Source of the DNA: Klebsiella huaxiensis
Lineage (GTDB): Bacteria; Pseudomonadota; Gammaproteobacteria; Enterobacterales; Enterobacteriaceae
NCBI RefSeq assembly: GCF_003261575.2
Contig: NZ_CP036175.1
Span: forward strand, 1,612,001-1,676,000
Direction of reading: 5' to 3'
Length of the DNA: 64,000 nt
The notes under the pieces were generated by a model. It was not told where the DNA came from and did not search any database. It worked only from the letters and a program-made list of their open reading frames with translations. A program made the translations under genes and the position numbers. Positions 8,571 to 17,796 of the stretch are shown here, one piece after another (the stretch's first letter is position 1; every line of letters starts with the position of its first letter).

Positions 8571-9974
8571 ATGAATCAACAGGATATTGAACAGGTCATC
8601 AAAGCGGTACTGCTGAAGATGAAAGACAGCAGTCAGCCTGCTGGCGCCGTTCATGAAATGGGCGTCTTTGCCTCCCTGGATGACGCCGTTGCGGCAGCGA
8701 AAGTCGCCCAACAGGGGCTGAAGAGCGTGGCGATGCGCCAGCTTGCCATTCATGCCATTCGTGAAGCGGGCGAAAAATACGCCCAGGAATTAGCGGAACT
8801 TGCCGTGACTGAAACCGGCATGGGACGCGTCGACGATAAATTTGCCAAAAACGTCGCTCAGGCGCGCGGTACGCCGGGCGTGGAGTGTCTCTCCCCGCAG
8901 GTGTTGACTGGAGATAATGGCCTGACGCTGATTGAAAATGCGCCGTGGGGCGTAGTGGCTTCGGTAACGCCGTCCACCAACCCGGCCGCGACCGTCATTA
9001 ACAACGCCATCAGCCTGATTGCCGCTGGCAACAGCGTAGTCTTTGCGCCGCATCCGGCAGCGAAAGGCGTTTCTCAGCGTGCGATCGGGCTGCTTAATCA
9101 GGCGGTGGTTGCGGCGGGCGGCCCGGCAAACCTGCTGGTCACCGTGGCGAACCCGGATATCGAAACCGCCCAGCGCCTGTTTAAGTACCCCGGAATCGGA
9201 CTGCTGGTGGTAACCGGCGGCGAAGCGGTGGTGGAATCCGCGCGCAAGCATACCAATAAACGTCTGATTGCCGCCGGTGCCGGTAACCCGCCGGTAGTCG
9301 TTGACGAGACTGCCGACCTGGCGCGCGCCGCGCAGTCCATCGTCAAAGGTGCGTCGTTTGATAACAACATCATCTGCGCCGACGAGAAGGTGCTGATTGT
9401 GGTTGATAGCGTCGCCGATGAGCTGATGCACCTGATGGAAGGCCAACATGCGGTGAAACTGACCCACGCTCAGGCCGAGCAGCTCCAGCCGGTGCTGCTG
9501 AAAAATGTCGATGAGCGCGGCAAAGGCACCGTCAGTCGTGATTGGGTCGGGCGCGATGCGGGCAAGATTGCCGCAGCCATCGGTCTGAACGTCCCGGAGC
9601 AAACGCGCCTGCTGTTCGTTGAAACCTCAGCCAGCCATCCGTTCGCGGTGACCGAACTGATGATGCCGGTGCTTCCTGTCGTACGAGTTGCCAACGTCGA
9701 AGAGGCCATCGCTCTGGCGGTCCAGCTTGAAGGCGGCTGCCATCACACGGCGGCGATGCACTCGCGCAATATCGACAACATGAACCGGATGGCTAACGCC
9801 ATCGACACCAGCATTTTCGTCAAAAACGGACCGTGCATTGCCGGGCTTGGATTGGGCGGTGAAGGCTGGACCACCATGACCATTACCACGCCGACCGGGG
9901 AAGGGGTGACCAGTGCGCGCACCTTTGTTCGCTTGCGGCGCTGTGTGCTGGTGGATGCGTTCCGCATCGTATAA
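8571..9974 (+). CDS. eutE: CoA-acylating acetaldehyde dehydrogenase EutE
   Basis: Oxidises the acetaldehyde made by EutBC to acetyl-CoA with NAD+ in the compartment lumen. It has 467 residues, an aldehyde-dehydrogenase fold, a PWGVVASVTPSTNPAAT segment and catalytic Cys269 in the FDNNIICADEK motif. The first 18 residues (MNQQDIEQVIKAVLLKMK) form a short amphipathic helix followed by a flexible linker, the usual form of an encapsulation peptide. eutJ follows directly. Confidence 0.96.
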   Translation: MNQQDIEQVIKAVLLKMKDSSQPAGAVHEMGVFASLDDAVAAAKVAQQGLKSVAMRQLAIHAIREAGEKYAQELAELAVTETGMGRVDDKFAKNVAQARGTPGVECLSPQVLTGDNGLTLIENAPWGVVASVTPSTNPAATVINNAISLIAAGNSVVFAPHPAAKGVSQRAIGLLNQAVVAAGGPANLLVTVANPDIETAQRLFKYPGIGLLVVTGGEAVVESARKHTNKRLIAAGAGNPPVVVDETADLARAAQSIVKGASFDNNIICADEKVLIVVDSVADELMHLMEGQHAVKLTHAQAEQLQPVLLKNVDERGKGTVSRDWVGRDAGKIAAAIGLNVPEQTRLLFVETSASHPFAVTELMMPVLPVVRVANVEEAIALAVQLEGGCHHTAAMHSRNIDNMNRMANAIDTSIFVKNGPCIAGLGLGGEGWTTMTITTPTGEGVTSARTFVRLRRCVLVDAFRIV

Positions 9975-9986
9975 GGAGTGAAAGAG

Positions 9987-10826
9987 ATGGCGCACGACGA
10001 ACAGCTGTGGCTCACCCCCAGACTGCAAAAAGCGGCTGCCCTGTGTAATCAGACGCCTGCCGCCAGTGAATCACCGCTGTGGCTGGGCGTGGATTTAGGC
10101 ACCTGCGACGTGGTGTCGATGGTTATCGACAGTGAAGGGCAGCCGGTGGCGGTGTGCCTGGACTGGGCTGACGTCGTGCGTGACGGCATCGTCTGGGATT
10201 TCTTCGGTGCCGTCACCATCGTGCGCCGCCATCTCGACACCCTCGAACAGCAGCTTGGTTGCCGTTTTACCCACGCGGCGACCTCGTTTCCGCCGGGCAC
10301 CGATCCGCGTATTTCGATCAATGTGCTGGAGTCCGCCGGGCTGGAAGTCAGCCATGTGCTGGATGAACCGACCGCGGTGGCGGATCTGCTGCAGCTGGAT
10401 AACGCGGGCGTGGTGGATATCGGCGGTGGTACCACCGGCATCGCTATCGTCAAACGGGGCGAGGTGACGTACTCCGCCGACGAAGCCACTGGTGGTCATC
10501 ACATCTCCCTGACGCTTGCCGGAAATCGCCGTATTCAACTGGAAGAAGCGGAGCAGTACAAGCGCAGCAACGCCCAGGAGATCTGGCCGGTGGTGAAGCC
10601 GGTATACGAAAAGATGGCCGAGATTGTTGCTCACCATATTGAAGGGCAGGGAATTGCTGATTTATGGCTGGCGGGCGGCTCCTGTATGCAGCCGGGCGTG
10701 GATGCGCTGTTTCGCAAGCGCTTCCCGGAATTGCAGGTGCATTTGCCCCAGCACAGCCTGTTTATGACCCCGCTGGCAATTGCCAACAGCGGGAGAGAGA
10801 AAGCGGAGGGAATCTATGCAAGCTGA
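9987..10826 (+). CDS. eutJ: Hsp70/actin-like ethanolamine utilisation protein EutJ
   Basis: A 279-residue member of the actin/Hsp70 ATPase superfamily with phosphate-binding loops GVDLGTCDV and VDIGGGTTGIAIV. It is thought to act as a chaperone in assembling Eut enzymes or the shell, but its role is not proven. An in-frame GTG exists at 9978, but it overlaps the AAGGAG ribosome-binding site (9973-9978). ATG 9987 is therefore preferred and gives the family N-terminus MAHDEQLW. The 3' end overlaps eutG by 11 nt. Confidence 0.93.
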   Translation: MAHDEQLWLTPRLQKAAALCNQTPAASESPLWLGVDLGTCDVVSMVIDSEGQPVAVCLDWADVVRDGIVWDFFGAVTIVRRHLDTLEQQLGCRFTHAATSFPPGTDPRISINVLESAGLEVSHVLDEPTAVADLLQLDNAGVVDIGGGTTGIAIVKRGEVTYSADEATGGHHISLTLAGNRRIQLEEAEQYKRSNAQEIWPVVKPVYEKMAEIVAHHIEGQGIADLWLAGGSCMQPGVDALFRKRFPELQVHLPQHSLFMTPLAIANSGREKAEGIYAS

Positions 10827-12003
10827 ATTGCAGACGGCGCTCTTTCAGGCATTCGATACCCTGAATCTGCAACGCGTAAAAACCTTTAGTGTACCGCCGG
10901 TCACGCTGTGCGGCCTCGGCGCGCTCAGCACCTGCGGGCAGGAAGCGCAAACTCGCGGTTTGAGCCATCTGTTCGTGATGGTTGATAGTTTTTTGCATCA
11001 AGCGGGAATGACCGCCGGGCTTGAACGCAGCCTGGCGATGAAGGGCGTGGCGATGACCGTCTGGCCGTGCCCGCCGGGTGAGCCGTGCATTACCGACGTC
11101 TGCGCGGCGGTGGCTCAACTACGCGAATCACAGTGCGACGGCGTGGTGGCCTTTGGCGGCGGTTCAGTGCTGGATGCGGCAAAAGCGGTCGCGCTGCTGG
11201 TCACCAACCCTGAGCAGACGCTGAGCGCCATGACCGAAACCAGCGCATTGCGCCCGCGTTTGGCGCTGATTGCGGTGCCGACAACGGCCGGAACCGGCTC
11301 CGAAACCACCAACGTGACGGTGATTATCGATGCGGTCAGCGGGCGTAAGCAGGTGCTGGCGCATGCTTCTCTGATGCCGGACGTGGCGATTCTTGACGCT
11401 GCGCTGACTGAAGGTGTTCCTCCTCACGTGACGGCGATGACCGGTATCGATGCTCTGACTCATGCCATAGAAGCTTACAGCGCGCTCAATGCGACACCGT
11501 TCACCGACAGCCTGGCAATTGGTGCGATTGCGATGATTGCTCAGTCGCTGCCGAAAGCGGTGGGCTACGGCCACGACCTCGCTGCGCGCGAAAGCATGTT
11601 GCTTGCCTCGTGCATGGCCGGGATGGCTTTTTCCAGCGCCGGTCTGGGCTTATGTCACGCGATGGCGCACCAGCCGGGTGCGGCGCTGCACATTCCGCAC
11701 GGCCAGGCTAACGCCATGCTGCTGCCGACGGTGATGGGATTTAACCGCATGGTGTGCCGCGAACGCTTTAGCCATATCGGCCGGGCGCTAACCGGCAAGA
11801 AAACCGATGACCACGACGCAATTGCCAAAGTGTGCGAGCTGATTGCTGAAGTGGGCCTGACCAAACGGCTTTCGGATGCCGGAGCGTTACCTGAACACTT
11901 CAGTGGATGGGCGCAGGCGGCGCTGGGGGATATTTGTTTGCGTACTAACCCGCGGACCGCCAACCAGGAGCAGATTATCCAGCTGTATACGGCGGCACAA
12001 TGA
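10816..12003 (+). CDS. eutG: Iron-type alcohol dehydrogenase EutG
   Basis: Reduces acetaldehyde to ethanol and regenerates NAD+ inside the compartment. 395 residues from ATG 10816. The longer in-frame start at 10780 was rejected because GGAGGG (10805-10810) sits just before 10816 and the family begins MQxELQTALFQAFDTL. Visible are the NAD-binding GGGSVLDAAKAVALL, the PTTAGTGSE loop, and metal-site signatures GIDALTHAIEAYSA and GLCHAMAHQPGAALHIPHG. The start lies inside the end of eutJ. A REP-type spacer follows. Confidence 0.95.
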   Translation: MQAELQTALFQAFDTLNLQRVKTFSVPPVTLCGLGALSTCGQEAQTRGLSHLFVMVDSFLHQAGMTAGLERSLAMKGVAMTVWPCPPGEPCITDVCAAVAQLRESQCDGVVAFGGGSVLDAAKAVALLVTNPEQTLSAMTETSALRPRLALIAVPTTAGTGSETTNVTVIIDAVSGRKQVLAHASLMPDVAILDAALTEGVPPHVTAMTGIDALTHAIEAYSALNATPFTDSLAIGAIAMIAQSLPKAVGYGHDLAARESMLLASCMAGMAFSSAGLGLCHAMAHQPGAALHIPHGQANAMLLPTVMGFNRMVCRERFSHIGRALTGKKTDDHDAIAKVCELIAEVGLTKRLSDAGALPEHFSGWAQAALGDICLRTNPRTANQEQIIQLYTAAQ

Positions 12004-12038
12004 TGCGATTTCCCGGAGTACAGGATTGCGGTGACCCT

Positions 12039-12125
12039 GTAGCCCGGTCAGCGAAGCGCCACCGGGAATGATGCGGGCTGGCGGGTTATCCCGGAGGCGG
12101 CGCGTAGCGCCTGTCCGGGCTACAA
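12039..12125. repeat. REP/BIME-type palindromic repeat pair between eutG and eutH
   Basis: Two palindromic units in opposite orientation. TGTAGCCCGG...CACCGGGA spans about 12039-12068, and ATCCCGG...TGTCCGGGCTACAA spans about 12088-12125. The outer ends TGTAGCCCGG and CCGGGCTACA are reverse complements, so the whole unit can fold into one large hairpin. This is the typical build of enterobacterial intergenic REP/BIME elements. It sits inside the operon in a 194-nt spacer. Confidence 0.8.
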
Positions 12126-12197
12126 CACCGGCACATCACTCAAGAGTTCCAGGTGTTCACAGTATCTACAAATCATAAATGACAGGGAGTAAGGGCT

Positions 12198-13430
12198 ATG
12201 GGAATTAACGAAATCATCATGTACATCATGATGTTCTTTATGCTGATTGCCGCCGTGGACAGGATCCTGTCGCAGTTCGGCGGCTCGGCGCGCTTCCTCG
12301 GTAAGATAGGTAAAAGTATCGAGGGATCCGGCAGTCAGTTCGAAGAAGGCTTTATGGCGATGGGCGCGCTGGGCCTGGCGATGGTCGGTATGACCGCGCT
12401 GGCTCCGGTACTGGCGCATCTGCTCGGGCCGGTGATTATTCCGCTGTATGAAATGCTCGGTGCAAACCCATCGATGTTCGCCGGGACGCTGCTGGCCTGC
12501 GATATGGGTGGCTTCTTCCTCGCCAAAGAGCTGGCAGGCGGCGACATTGCAGCATGGATGTACTCCGGCCTGATTCTGGGTTCCATGATGGGGCCAACCA
12601 TTGTGTTCTCCATACCGGTCGCGCTCGGCATTATCGAGCCTTCCGATCGTCGTTATCTGGCGCTCGGCGTACTGGCCGGGATTGTCACCATTCCGATCGG
12701 CTGTATTGCGGGTGGCTTGATTGCGATGTACTCCGGTGTTGAGGTTAATGGCCAGCCGGTGGAGTTCACCTTCGCGCTGATCCTGATGAACATGATCCCG
12801 GTACTAATTGTCGCTGCGCTGGTGGCGCTGGGGCTGAAGTTTATCCCGGAAAAAATGATCAACGGCTTCCAGATCTTTGCCAAGTTCCTCGTGGCGCTGA
12901 TCACCATCGGACTTGCCGCTGCGGTGATCAAATTCCTGCTTGGCTGGGATCTGATCCCCGGTCTTGACCCTATCTTTATGGCGGCCGACGACAAGCCCGG
13001 CGAAGTGATGCGCGCCATTGAAGTTATCGGATCCATCTCCTGCGTACTGCTCGGTGCCTATCCGATGGTATTGCTGCTGACCCGCTGGTTTGAAAAACCG
13101 CTGATGCGCGTCGGCAATCTGCTGAAAGTTAACAATATCGCTGCTGCTGGTATGGTCGCGACGCTGGCCAACAACATCCCGATGTTCGGCATGATGAAGC
13201 AGATGGATACTCGCGGCAAAGTCATCAACTGCGCGTTTTCGGTCTCCGCTGCTTTTGCGCTGGGTGACCACTTAGGCTTCGCCGCCGCCAATATGAACGC
13301 CATGATCTTCCCGATGATTGTCGGCAAGCTGATCGGCGGTGTGACGGCGATTGGCGTGGCGATGATGCTGGTACCGAAAGATGAAAACGTTTCTGCACCA
13401 GCAGAAACCGAAGTGGAGGCGCAATCGTGA
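12198..13430 (+). CDS. eutH: Ethanolamine transporter EutH
   Basis: An inner-membrane protein of 410 residues made almost wholly of hydrophobic helices, beginning MGINEIIMYIMMFFMLIAAV. The family admits ethanolamine when it is scarce and when acidic pH lowers diffusion. Conserved stretches include EGFMAMGALGLAMVGMTALAP and ATLANNIPMFGMMKQMDTRG. The start has GACAGGGAGTAAGGG upstream, after the REP-containing spacer. The stop overlaps the eutA GTG start by 4 nt. Confidence 0.95.
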   Translation: MGINEIIMYIMMFFMLIAAVDRILSQFGGSARFLGKIGKSIEGSGSQFEEGFMAMGALGLAMVGMTALAPVLAHLLGPVIIPLYEMLGANPSMFAGTLLACDMGGFFLAKELAGGDIAAWMYSGLILGSMMGPTIVFSIPVALGIIEPSDRRYLALGVLAGIVTIPIGCIAGGLIAMYSGVEVNGQPVEFTFALILMNMIPVLIVAALVALGLKFIPEKMINGFQIFAKFLVALITIGLAAAVIKFLLGWDLIPGLDPIFMAADDKPGEVMRAIEVIGSISCVLLGAYPMVLLLTRWFEKPLMRVGNLLKVNNIAAAGMVATLANNIPMFGMMKQMDTRGKVINCAFSVSAAFALGDHLGFAAANMNAMIFPMIVGKLIGGVTAIGVAMMLVPKDENVSAPAETEVEAQS

Positions 13431-14830
13431 ATACACGCCAGCTGCTGAGCGTCGGTATCGATATCGGCACCACCACCACCCAGGTGATCTTTTCGCGCCT
13501 TGAGCTGGTGAACCGTGCGGCAGTGTCGCAGGTGCCGCGCTACGAATTCATCAAACGCGAAATTAGCTGGCAAAGCCCGGTCTTCTTTACCCCTGTCGAT
13601 AAGCAGGGCGGTCTGAAGGAAGCTGAACTTAAGGCGCTGATTCTGGCCCAGTATCAGGCCGCAGGTATTGCCCCCGAATCGGTGGACTCCGGGGCAATCA
13701 TCATCACCGGGGAAAGCGCGAAAACCCGCAATGCTCGTCCGGCAGTGATGGCGCTGTCGCAGTCGCTGGGGGACTTTGTGGTTGCCAGCGCCGGTCCGCA
13801 TCTGGAGTCGGTGATTGCCGGTCACGGCGCCGGGGCGCAAACCCTGTCAGAACAGCGCCTGTGTCGGGTGCTGAACATCGACATCGGTGGTGGTACCTCG
13901 AATTACGCCCTGTTTGATGCCGGAAAAGTCAGCGGCACCGCCTGCCTGAACGTTGGTGGCCGTCTGCTGGAGACCGATGGGCAAGGGCGCGTGGTTCATG
14001 CCCATCAGCCGGGACAGAGGATTGTCGATGAGGTTTTCGGTGCTGGCACCGATGCCCGTTCGCTTAACGCTACCCAGCTGATTCAGGTGGCGCGACGGAT
14101 GGCGACGCTTATCGTCGAGGTTATCGACGGCATGCTCTCTCCACTGGCGCAAAAGCTGATGCAAACCGGATTGCTGCCCGCCGATAAGAAGCCAGATGTG
14201 ATTACCCTTTCCGGCGGAGTGGGCGAGTGCTATCGCAACCAGCCCGCCGATCCGTTCTGTTTTTCTGATATTGGGCCGCTGTTGGCGACGGCGCTGCATG
14301 AGCATCCGCGACTGCGCGAAATGAACGTGCAGTTTCCAGCGCAAACCGTGCGCGCCACGGTGATTGGCGCGGGAGCGCACACGCTGTCGCTCTCCGGGAG
14401 CACCATCTGGCTGGACGATGTCGCTTTGCCGATTCGTAACCTGCCGGTGGCGATCCCGCTTGAGTCTGCTGACCTCGTGACGGCCTGGCAGCAGGCGCTG
14501 GTACAGCTCGATCTGGATCCTCAAACCGATGCTTACGTGCTGGCGCTTCCCGCATCGCTTCCGGTGCGCTACGCCGCATTACTTACGGTTATTGACGCGC
14601 TTGTCGCCTTTATCGCGCGTTTTCCCAATCCGCATCCCCTGCTGGTGGTAGCCGAGCAGGATTTTGGCAAGGCGCTGGGCATGCTGCTGCGCCCGCAGTT
14701 ACAACAACTCCCGCTGGCGGTCATCGATGAGGTGAGCGTCCGGGCGGGGGACTATATCGACATTGGTACGCCTCTTTTTGGCGGATCGGTTGTGCCGGTG
14801 ACGGTGAAATCACTCGCATTTCCTTCCTGA
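13427..14830 (+). CDS. eutA: Ethanolamine ammonia-lyase reactivating factor EutA
   Basis: An ATP-dependent chaperone that exchanges damaged cobalamin from EutBC for fresh adenosylcobalamin. 467 residues, actin-like ATPase fold with VGIDIGTTTTQVIF and LNIDIGGGTSNYALF phosphate loops. The start is GTG, overlapping the eutH stop by 4 nt, and yields the conserved MNTRQLLSVGID. The gene runs directly into eutB after 11 nt. In E. coli K-12 a prophage interrupts the operon at this position. None is present here. Confidence 0.96.
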   Translation: MNTRQLLSVGIDIGTTTTQVIFSRLELVNRAAVSQVPRYEFIKREISWQSPVFFTPVDKQGGLKEAELKALILAQYQAAGIAPESVDSGAIIITGESAKTRNARPAVMALSQSLGDFVVASAGPHLESVIAGHGAGAQTLSEQRLCRVLNIDIGGGTSNYALFDAGKVSGTACLNVGGRLLETDGQGRVVHAHQPGQRIVDEVFGAGTDARSLNATQLIQVARRMATLIVEVIDGMLSPLAQKLMQTGLLPADKKPDVITLSGGVGECYRNQPADPFCFSDIGPLLATALHEHPRLREMNVQFPAQTVRATVIGAGAHTLSLSGSTIWLDDVALPIRNLPVAIPLESADLVTAWQQALVQLDLDPQTDAYVLALPASLPVRYAALLTVIDALVAFIARFPNPHPLLVVAEQDFGKALGMLLRPQLQQLPLAVIDEVSVRAGDYIDIGTPLFGGSVVPVTVKSLAFPS

Positions 14831-14841
14831 GGGAACGACTT

Positions 14842-16203
14842 ATGAAACTAAAGACCACATTGTTCGGCAATGTTTATCAGTTTAAGGATGTAAAAGAGGT
14901 GCTGGCTAAAGCCAACGAACTGCGTTCGGGGGATGTGCTGGCGGGCGTGGCGGCGGAGAGTTCTCAGCAGCGCGTAGCGGCGAAGCAGGTGCTGTCCGAT
15001 ATGACAGTTGCCGATATTCGTAATAACCCGGTGATCCCTTACGAGGAGGATTGCGTAACGCGTCTGATTCAGGACGACGTCAACGAAACCGCCTATAACC
15101 GTATTAAAAACTGGACCATCAGCGACCTGCGCGAATACGTGCTGAACGATGAAGTGACCAGCGACGATATCGCGTTTGTGCGCAAAGGGCTGACCTCTGA
15201 AGTGGTGGCGGCGGTGGCGAAGATCAGTTCCAACGCTGACCTGATCTACGGCGCGAAGAAAATGCCGGTAATCAAAAAAGCCAACACTACCATCGGCCTG
15301 CCGGGCACCTTTAGCTGCCGTCTGCAGCCGAACGATACCCGTGACGATGTGCAGAGTATTGCCGCACAAATCTACGAAGGACTCTCCTTTGGTGCGGGTG
15401 ATGCGGTAATCGGTGTTAACCCGGTCACAGACGACGTGGAGAACCTGACCCGCGTACTCGATACCGTTTACGGCGTTATCGACAAATTCAATATCCCGAC
15501 CCAGGGCTGCGTACTGGCGCACGTCACCACCCAGATCGAAGCGATTCGTCGCGGTGCGCCGGGCGGGCTGATTTTCCAGAGTATCTGCGGCAGTGAGAAG
15601 GGCTTAAAAGAGTTTGGCGTGGAGCTGGCGATGCTTGATGAAGCGCGCGCGGTTGGTGCGGAGTTCAACCGTATCGCCGGGGAAAACTGCCTGTACTTTG
15701 AAACCGGGCAGGGCTCGGCGCTGTCGGCTGGCGCGAACTTCGGTGCCGATCAGGTGACGATGGAAGCACGTAACTACGGGCTGGCGCGGCACTACGATCC
15801 GTTCCTCGTTAACACCGTGGTGGGATTTATCGGACCAGAGTATCTCTACAACGACCGGCAGATTATCCGCGCGGGTCTGGAAGATCACTTTATGGGCAAG
15901 CTGAGCGGCATCTCGATGGGCTGCGACTGCTGCTACACCAACCACGCTGACGCCGACCAGAACCTCAACGAAAATCTGATGATTCTGCTCGCCACCGCCG
16001 GTTGCAACTACATCATGGGCATGCCGCTCGGCGACGACATCATGCTCAACTATCAGACCACCGCGTTTCACGATACCGCCACCGTCCGTCAGTTACTGAA
16101 TTTACGGCCGTCGCCGGAGTTCGAACGCTGGCTGGAAACCATGGGCATTATGGCAAACGGTCGCCTGACCAAACGGGCGGGCGATCCGTCACTGTTCTTT
16201 TGA
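14842..16203 (+). CDS. eutB: Ethanolamine ammonia-lyase large subunit EutB
   Basis: Catalytic TIM-barrel subunit of the adenosylcobalamin-dependent lyase that splits ethanolamine to acetaldehyde and ammonia. 453 residues, the usual length. Family stretches include FVRKGLTSEVVAAVAKISS, QGCVLAHVTTQIEAIRRGAP, CLYFETGQGSALSAGANFG and GMGCDCC-like SMGCDCCYTNHADADQN. Preceded by GAGGGAACGACTT. eutC follows after 17 nt, giving the coordinated B:C subunits. Confidence 0.98.
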   Translation: MKLKTTLFGNVYQFKDVKEVLAKANELRSGDVLAGVAAESSQQRVAAKQVLSDMTVADIRNNPVIPYEEDCVTRLIQDDVNETAYNRIKNWTISDLREYVLNDEVTSDDIAFVRKGLTSEVVAAVAKISSNADLIYGAKKMPVIKKANTTIGLPGTFSCRLQPNDTRDDVQSIAAQIYEGLSFGAGDAVIGVNPVTDDVENLTRVLDTVYGVIDKFNIPTQGCVLAHVTTQIEAIRRGAPGGLIFQSICGSEKGLKEFGVELAMLDEARAVGAEFNRIAGENCLYFETGQGSALSAGANFGADQVTMEARNYGLARHYDPFLVNTVVGFIGPEYLYNDRQIIRAGLEDHFMGKLSGISMGCDCCYTNHADADQNLNENLMILLATAGCNYIMGMPLGDDIMLNYQTTAFHDTATVRQLLNLRPSPEFERWLETMGIMANGRLTKRAGDPSLFF

Positions 16204-16220
16204 TGACGCGGGGATGACAC

Positions 16221-17117
16221 ATGATGGATCAAAAGCAGATTGAAGAAATTGTACGTAGCGTGATGGCGTCAATGGGACAACCGCAAACCACGGCGGCAGC
16301 GCCGCAGGCGGCGGTGACGAAGTGCGCCAGCCAGTGTGAAGTTGCCGCGGAGAGTTGCGAACTGGATTTAGGTTCGCCTGAAGCCAAGGCCTGGATTGGC
16401 GTGCAGCAGCCGCATCGTGCGGAAGTGCTGGCCGAGCTGAAGCGCAGCACCGTGGCGCGTGTTTGTACCGGTCGTGCCGGTCCACGCCCGCGCACCCTCG
16501 CGCTGTTGCGCTTTCTTGCCGACCATTCACGCTCCAAAGATACGGTGCTGAAAGAGGTGCCGGAAGAGTGGGTGAAAACCCAGGGCCTACTGGAAGTGCG
16601 TTCAGAAATTAGCGACAAAAACCTCTACCTGACGCGCCCGGATATGGGGCGTCGCCTGAGTGCTGAAGCGATTGACGCGCTGAAGTCACAGTGCGTAATG
16701 AGCCCGGATGTGCAGGTGGTGGTTTCCGATGGCCTCTCGACCGACGCGATCACCGTCAACTATGAAGAGATCTTGCCGCCGCTGCTGTCGGGCCTGAAAC
16801 AGGCTGGATTGAAGGTCGGCACGCCGTTCTTCGTGCGCTACGGGCGCGTCAAAATCGAAGATCAGATTGGCGAAATTCTCGGTGCGAAAGTCGTTGTCCT
16901 ATTGGTGGGTGAGCGTCCGGGGCTAGGGCAGTCGGAAAGCCTCTCCTGCTACGCCGTTTACTCTCCGCGCGTGGCGACTACCGTTGAAGCGGATCGTACC
17001 TGTATTTCGAATATTCACCAGGGCGGTACGCCGCCGGTAGAAGCGGCCGCGGTGATCGTTGATTTGGCCAAACGCATGCTGGAGCAGAAGGCTTCCGGCA
17101 TCAACATGACTCGTTAA
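16221..17117 (+). CDS. eutC: Ethanolamine ammonia-lyase small subunit EutC
   Basis: Small subunit of the ethanolamine ammonia-lyase, contributing to the cobalamin site (SDGLSTDAITVNYEEILPP, VGERPGLGQSESLSCYAVY). 298 residues from ATG 16221. The next codon is also ATG (16224), which would give the common MDQKQIEEIV start, and the two cannot be separated by eye. The first ~18 residues form an amphipathic helix plus an Ala/Pro/Gln-rich linker. In Salmonella this region targets the lyase into the compartment. Confidence 0.96.
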   Translation: MMDQKQIEEIVRSVMASMGQPQTTAAAPQAAVTKCASQCEVAAESCELDLGSPEAKAWIGVQQPHRAEVLAELKRSTVARVCTGRAGPRPRTLALLRFLADHSRSKDTVLKEVPEEWVKTQGLLEVRSEISDKNLYLTRPDMGRRLSAEAIDALKSQCVMSPDVQVVVSDGLSTDAITVNYEEILPPLLSGLKQAGLKVGTPFFVRYGRVKIEDQIGEILGAKVVVLLVGERPGLGQSESLSCYAVYSPRVATTVEADRTCISNIHQGGTPPVEAAAVIVDLAKRMLEQKASGINMTR

Positions 17118-17126
17118 GGAGGCATC

Positions 17127-17786
17127 ATGCCTGCATTAGATTTAATTCGCCCCTCGGTGACGGCCATGCGCGTGATTGCTTCGGTGAATGACGGTTTCGC
17201 GCGCGAACTTAAATTACCGCCACATATACGTAGCCTCGGACTCATCACGGCAGATTCTGATGACGTGACTTATATTGCCGCTGACGAAGCGACAAAACAG
17301 GCAATGGTGGAAGTGGTTTATGGCCGCTCTCTGTACGCCGGGGCGGCTCACGGTCCCTCGCCGACAGCGGGGGAAGTGTTGATTATGTTGGGGGGGCCTA
17401 ACCCGGCGGAGGTTCGCGCCGGTCTGGATGCGATGGTCGCGCATATTGAAGGCGGCGCGGCGTTTCAGTGGGCCAATGACGCCGAAGATACGGCGTTTCT
17501 GGCACATGTAGTTTCGCGCACCGGCTCGTATCTCTCGTCGACTTCAGGCATTGCGCTGGGTGACCCGTTGGCCTATCTGGTCGCGCCGCCTTTAGAAGCG
17601 ACGTTTGGTATCGATGCAGCGTTGAAATCAGCGGACGTCCAGTTGGTGACCTACGTGCCACCGCCGTCAGAAACCAACTATTCGGCGGCGTTTCTGACCG
17701 GGAGCCAGGCTGCCTGTAAAGCCGCCTGCAATGCCTTTACTGATGCCGTTCTGGATATAGCCCGTCATCCAATCCAGCGCGCGTAA
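17127..17786 (+). CDS. eutL: Trimeric tandem-BMC shell protein EutL
   Basis: A 219-residue shell protein with two fused circularly permuted BMC domains. The family forms pseudohexameric trimers with a gated central pore, proposed to pass larger molecules such as cofactors. The N-terminus MPALDLIRPSVTAMRVIASVN and the later LTGSQAACKAACNAFTDAVL are typical. The start has AAGGAGGCATC upstream, 9 nt after eutC, and eutK follows after 10 nt. Confidence 0.96.
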   Translation: MPALDLIRPSVTAMRVIASVNDGFARELKLPPHIRSLGLITADSDDVTYIAADEATKQAMVEVVYGRSLYAGAAHGPSPTAGEVLIMLGGPNPAEVRAGLDAMVAHIEGGAAFQWANDAEDTAFLAHVVSRTGSYLSSTSGIALGDPLAYLVAPPLEATFGIDAALKSADVQLVTYVPPPSETNYSAAFLTGSQAACKAACNAFTDAVLDIARHPIQRA

Positions 17787-17796
17787 GGGGGCTGTG

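Noticed and set aside
8790..9602. 270-codon minus-strand frame inside eutE
   Set aside because: Antisense shadow over a conserved gene. Translation has no recognisable domain.
13427..14842. Search for a prophage or attachment-site remnant at the eutA-eutB junction
   Set aside because: The junction is 11 nt long with no repeats, so nothing indicates past insertion.
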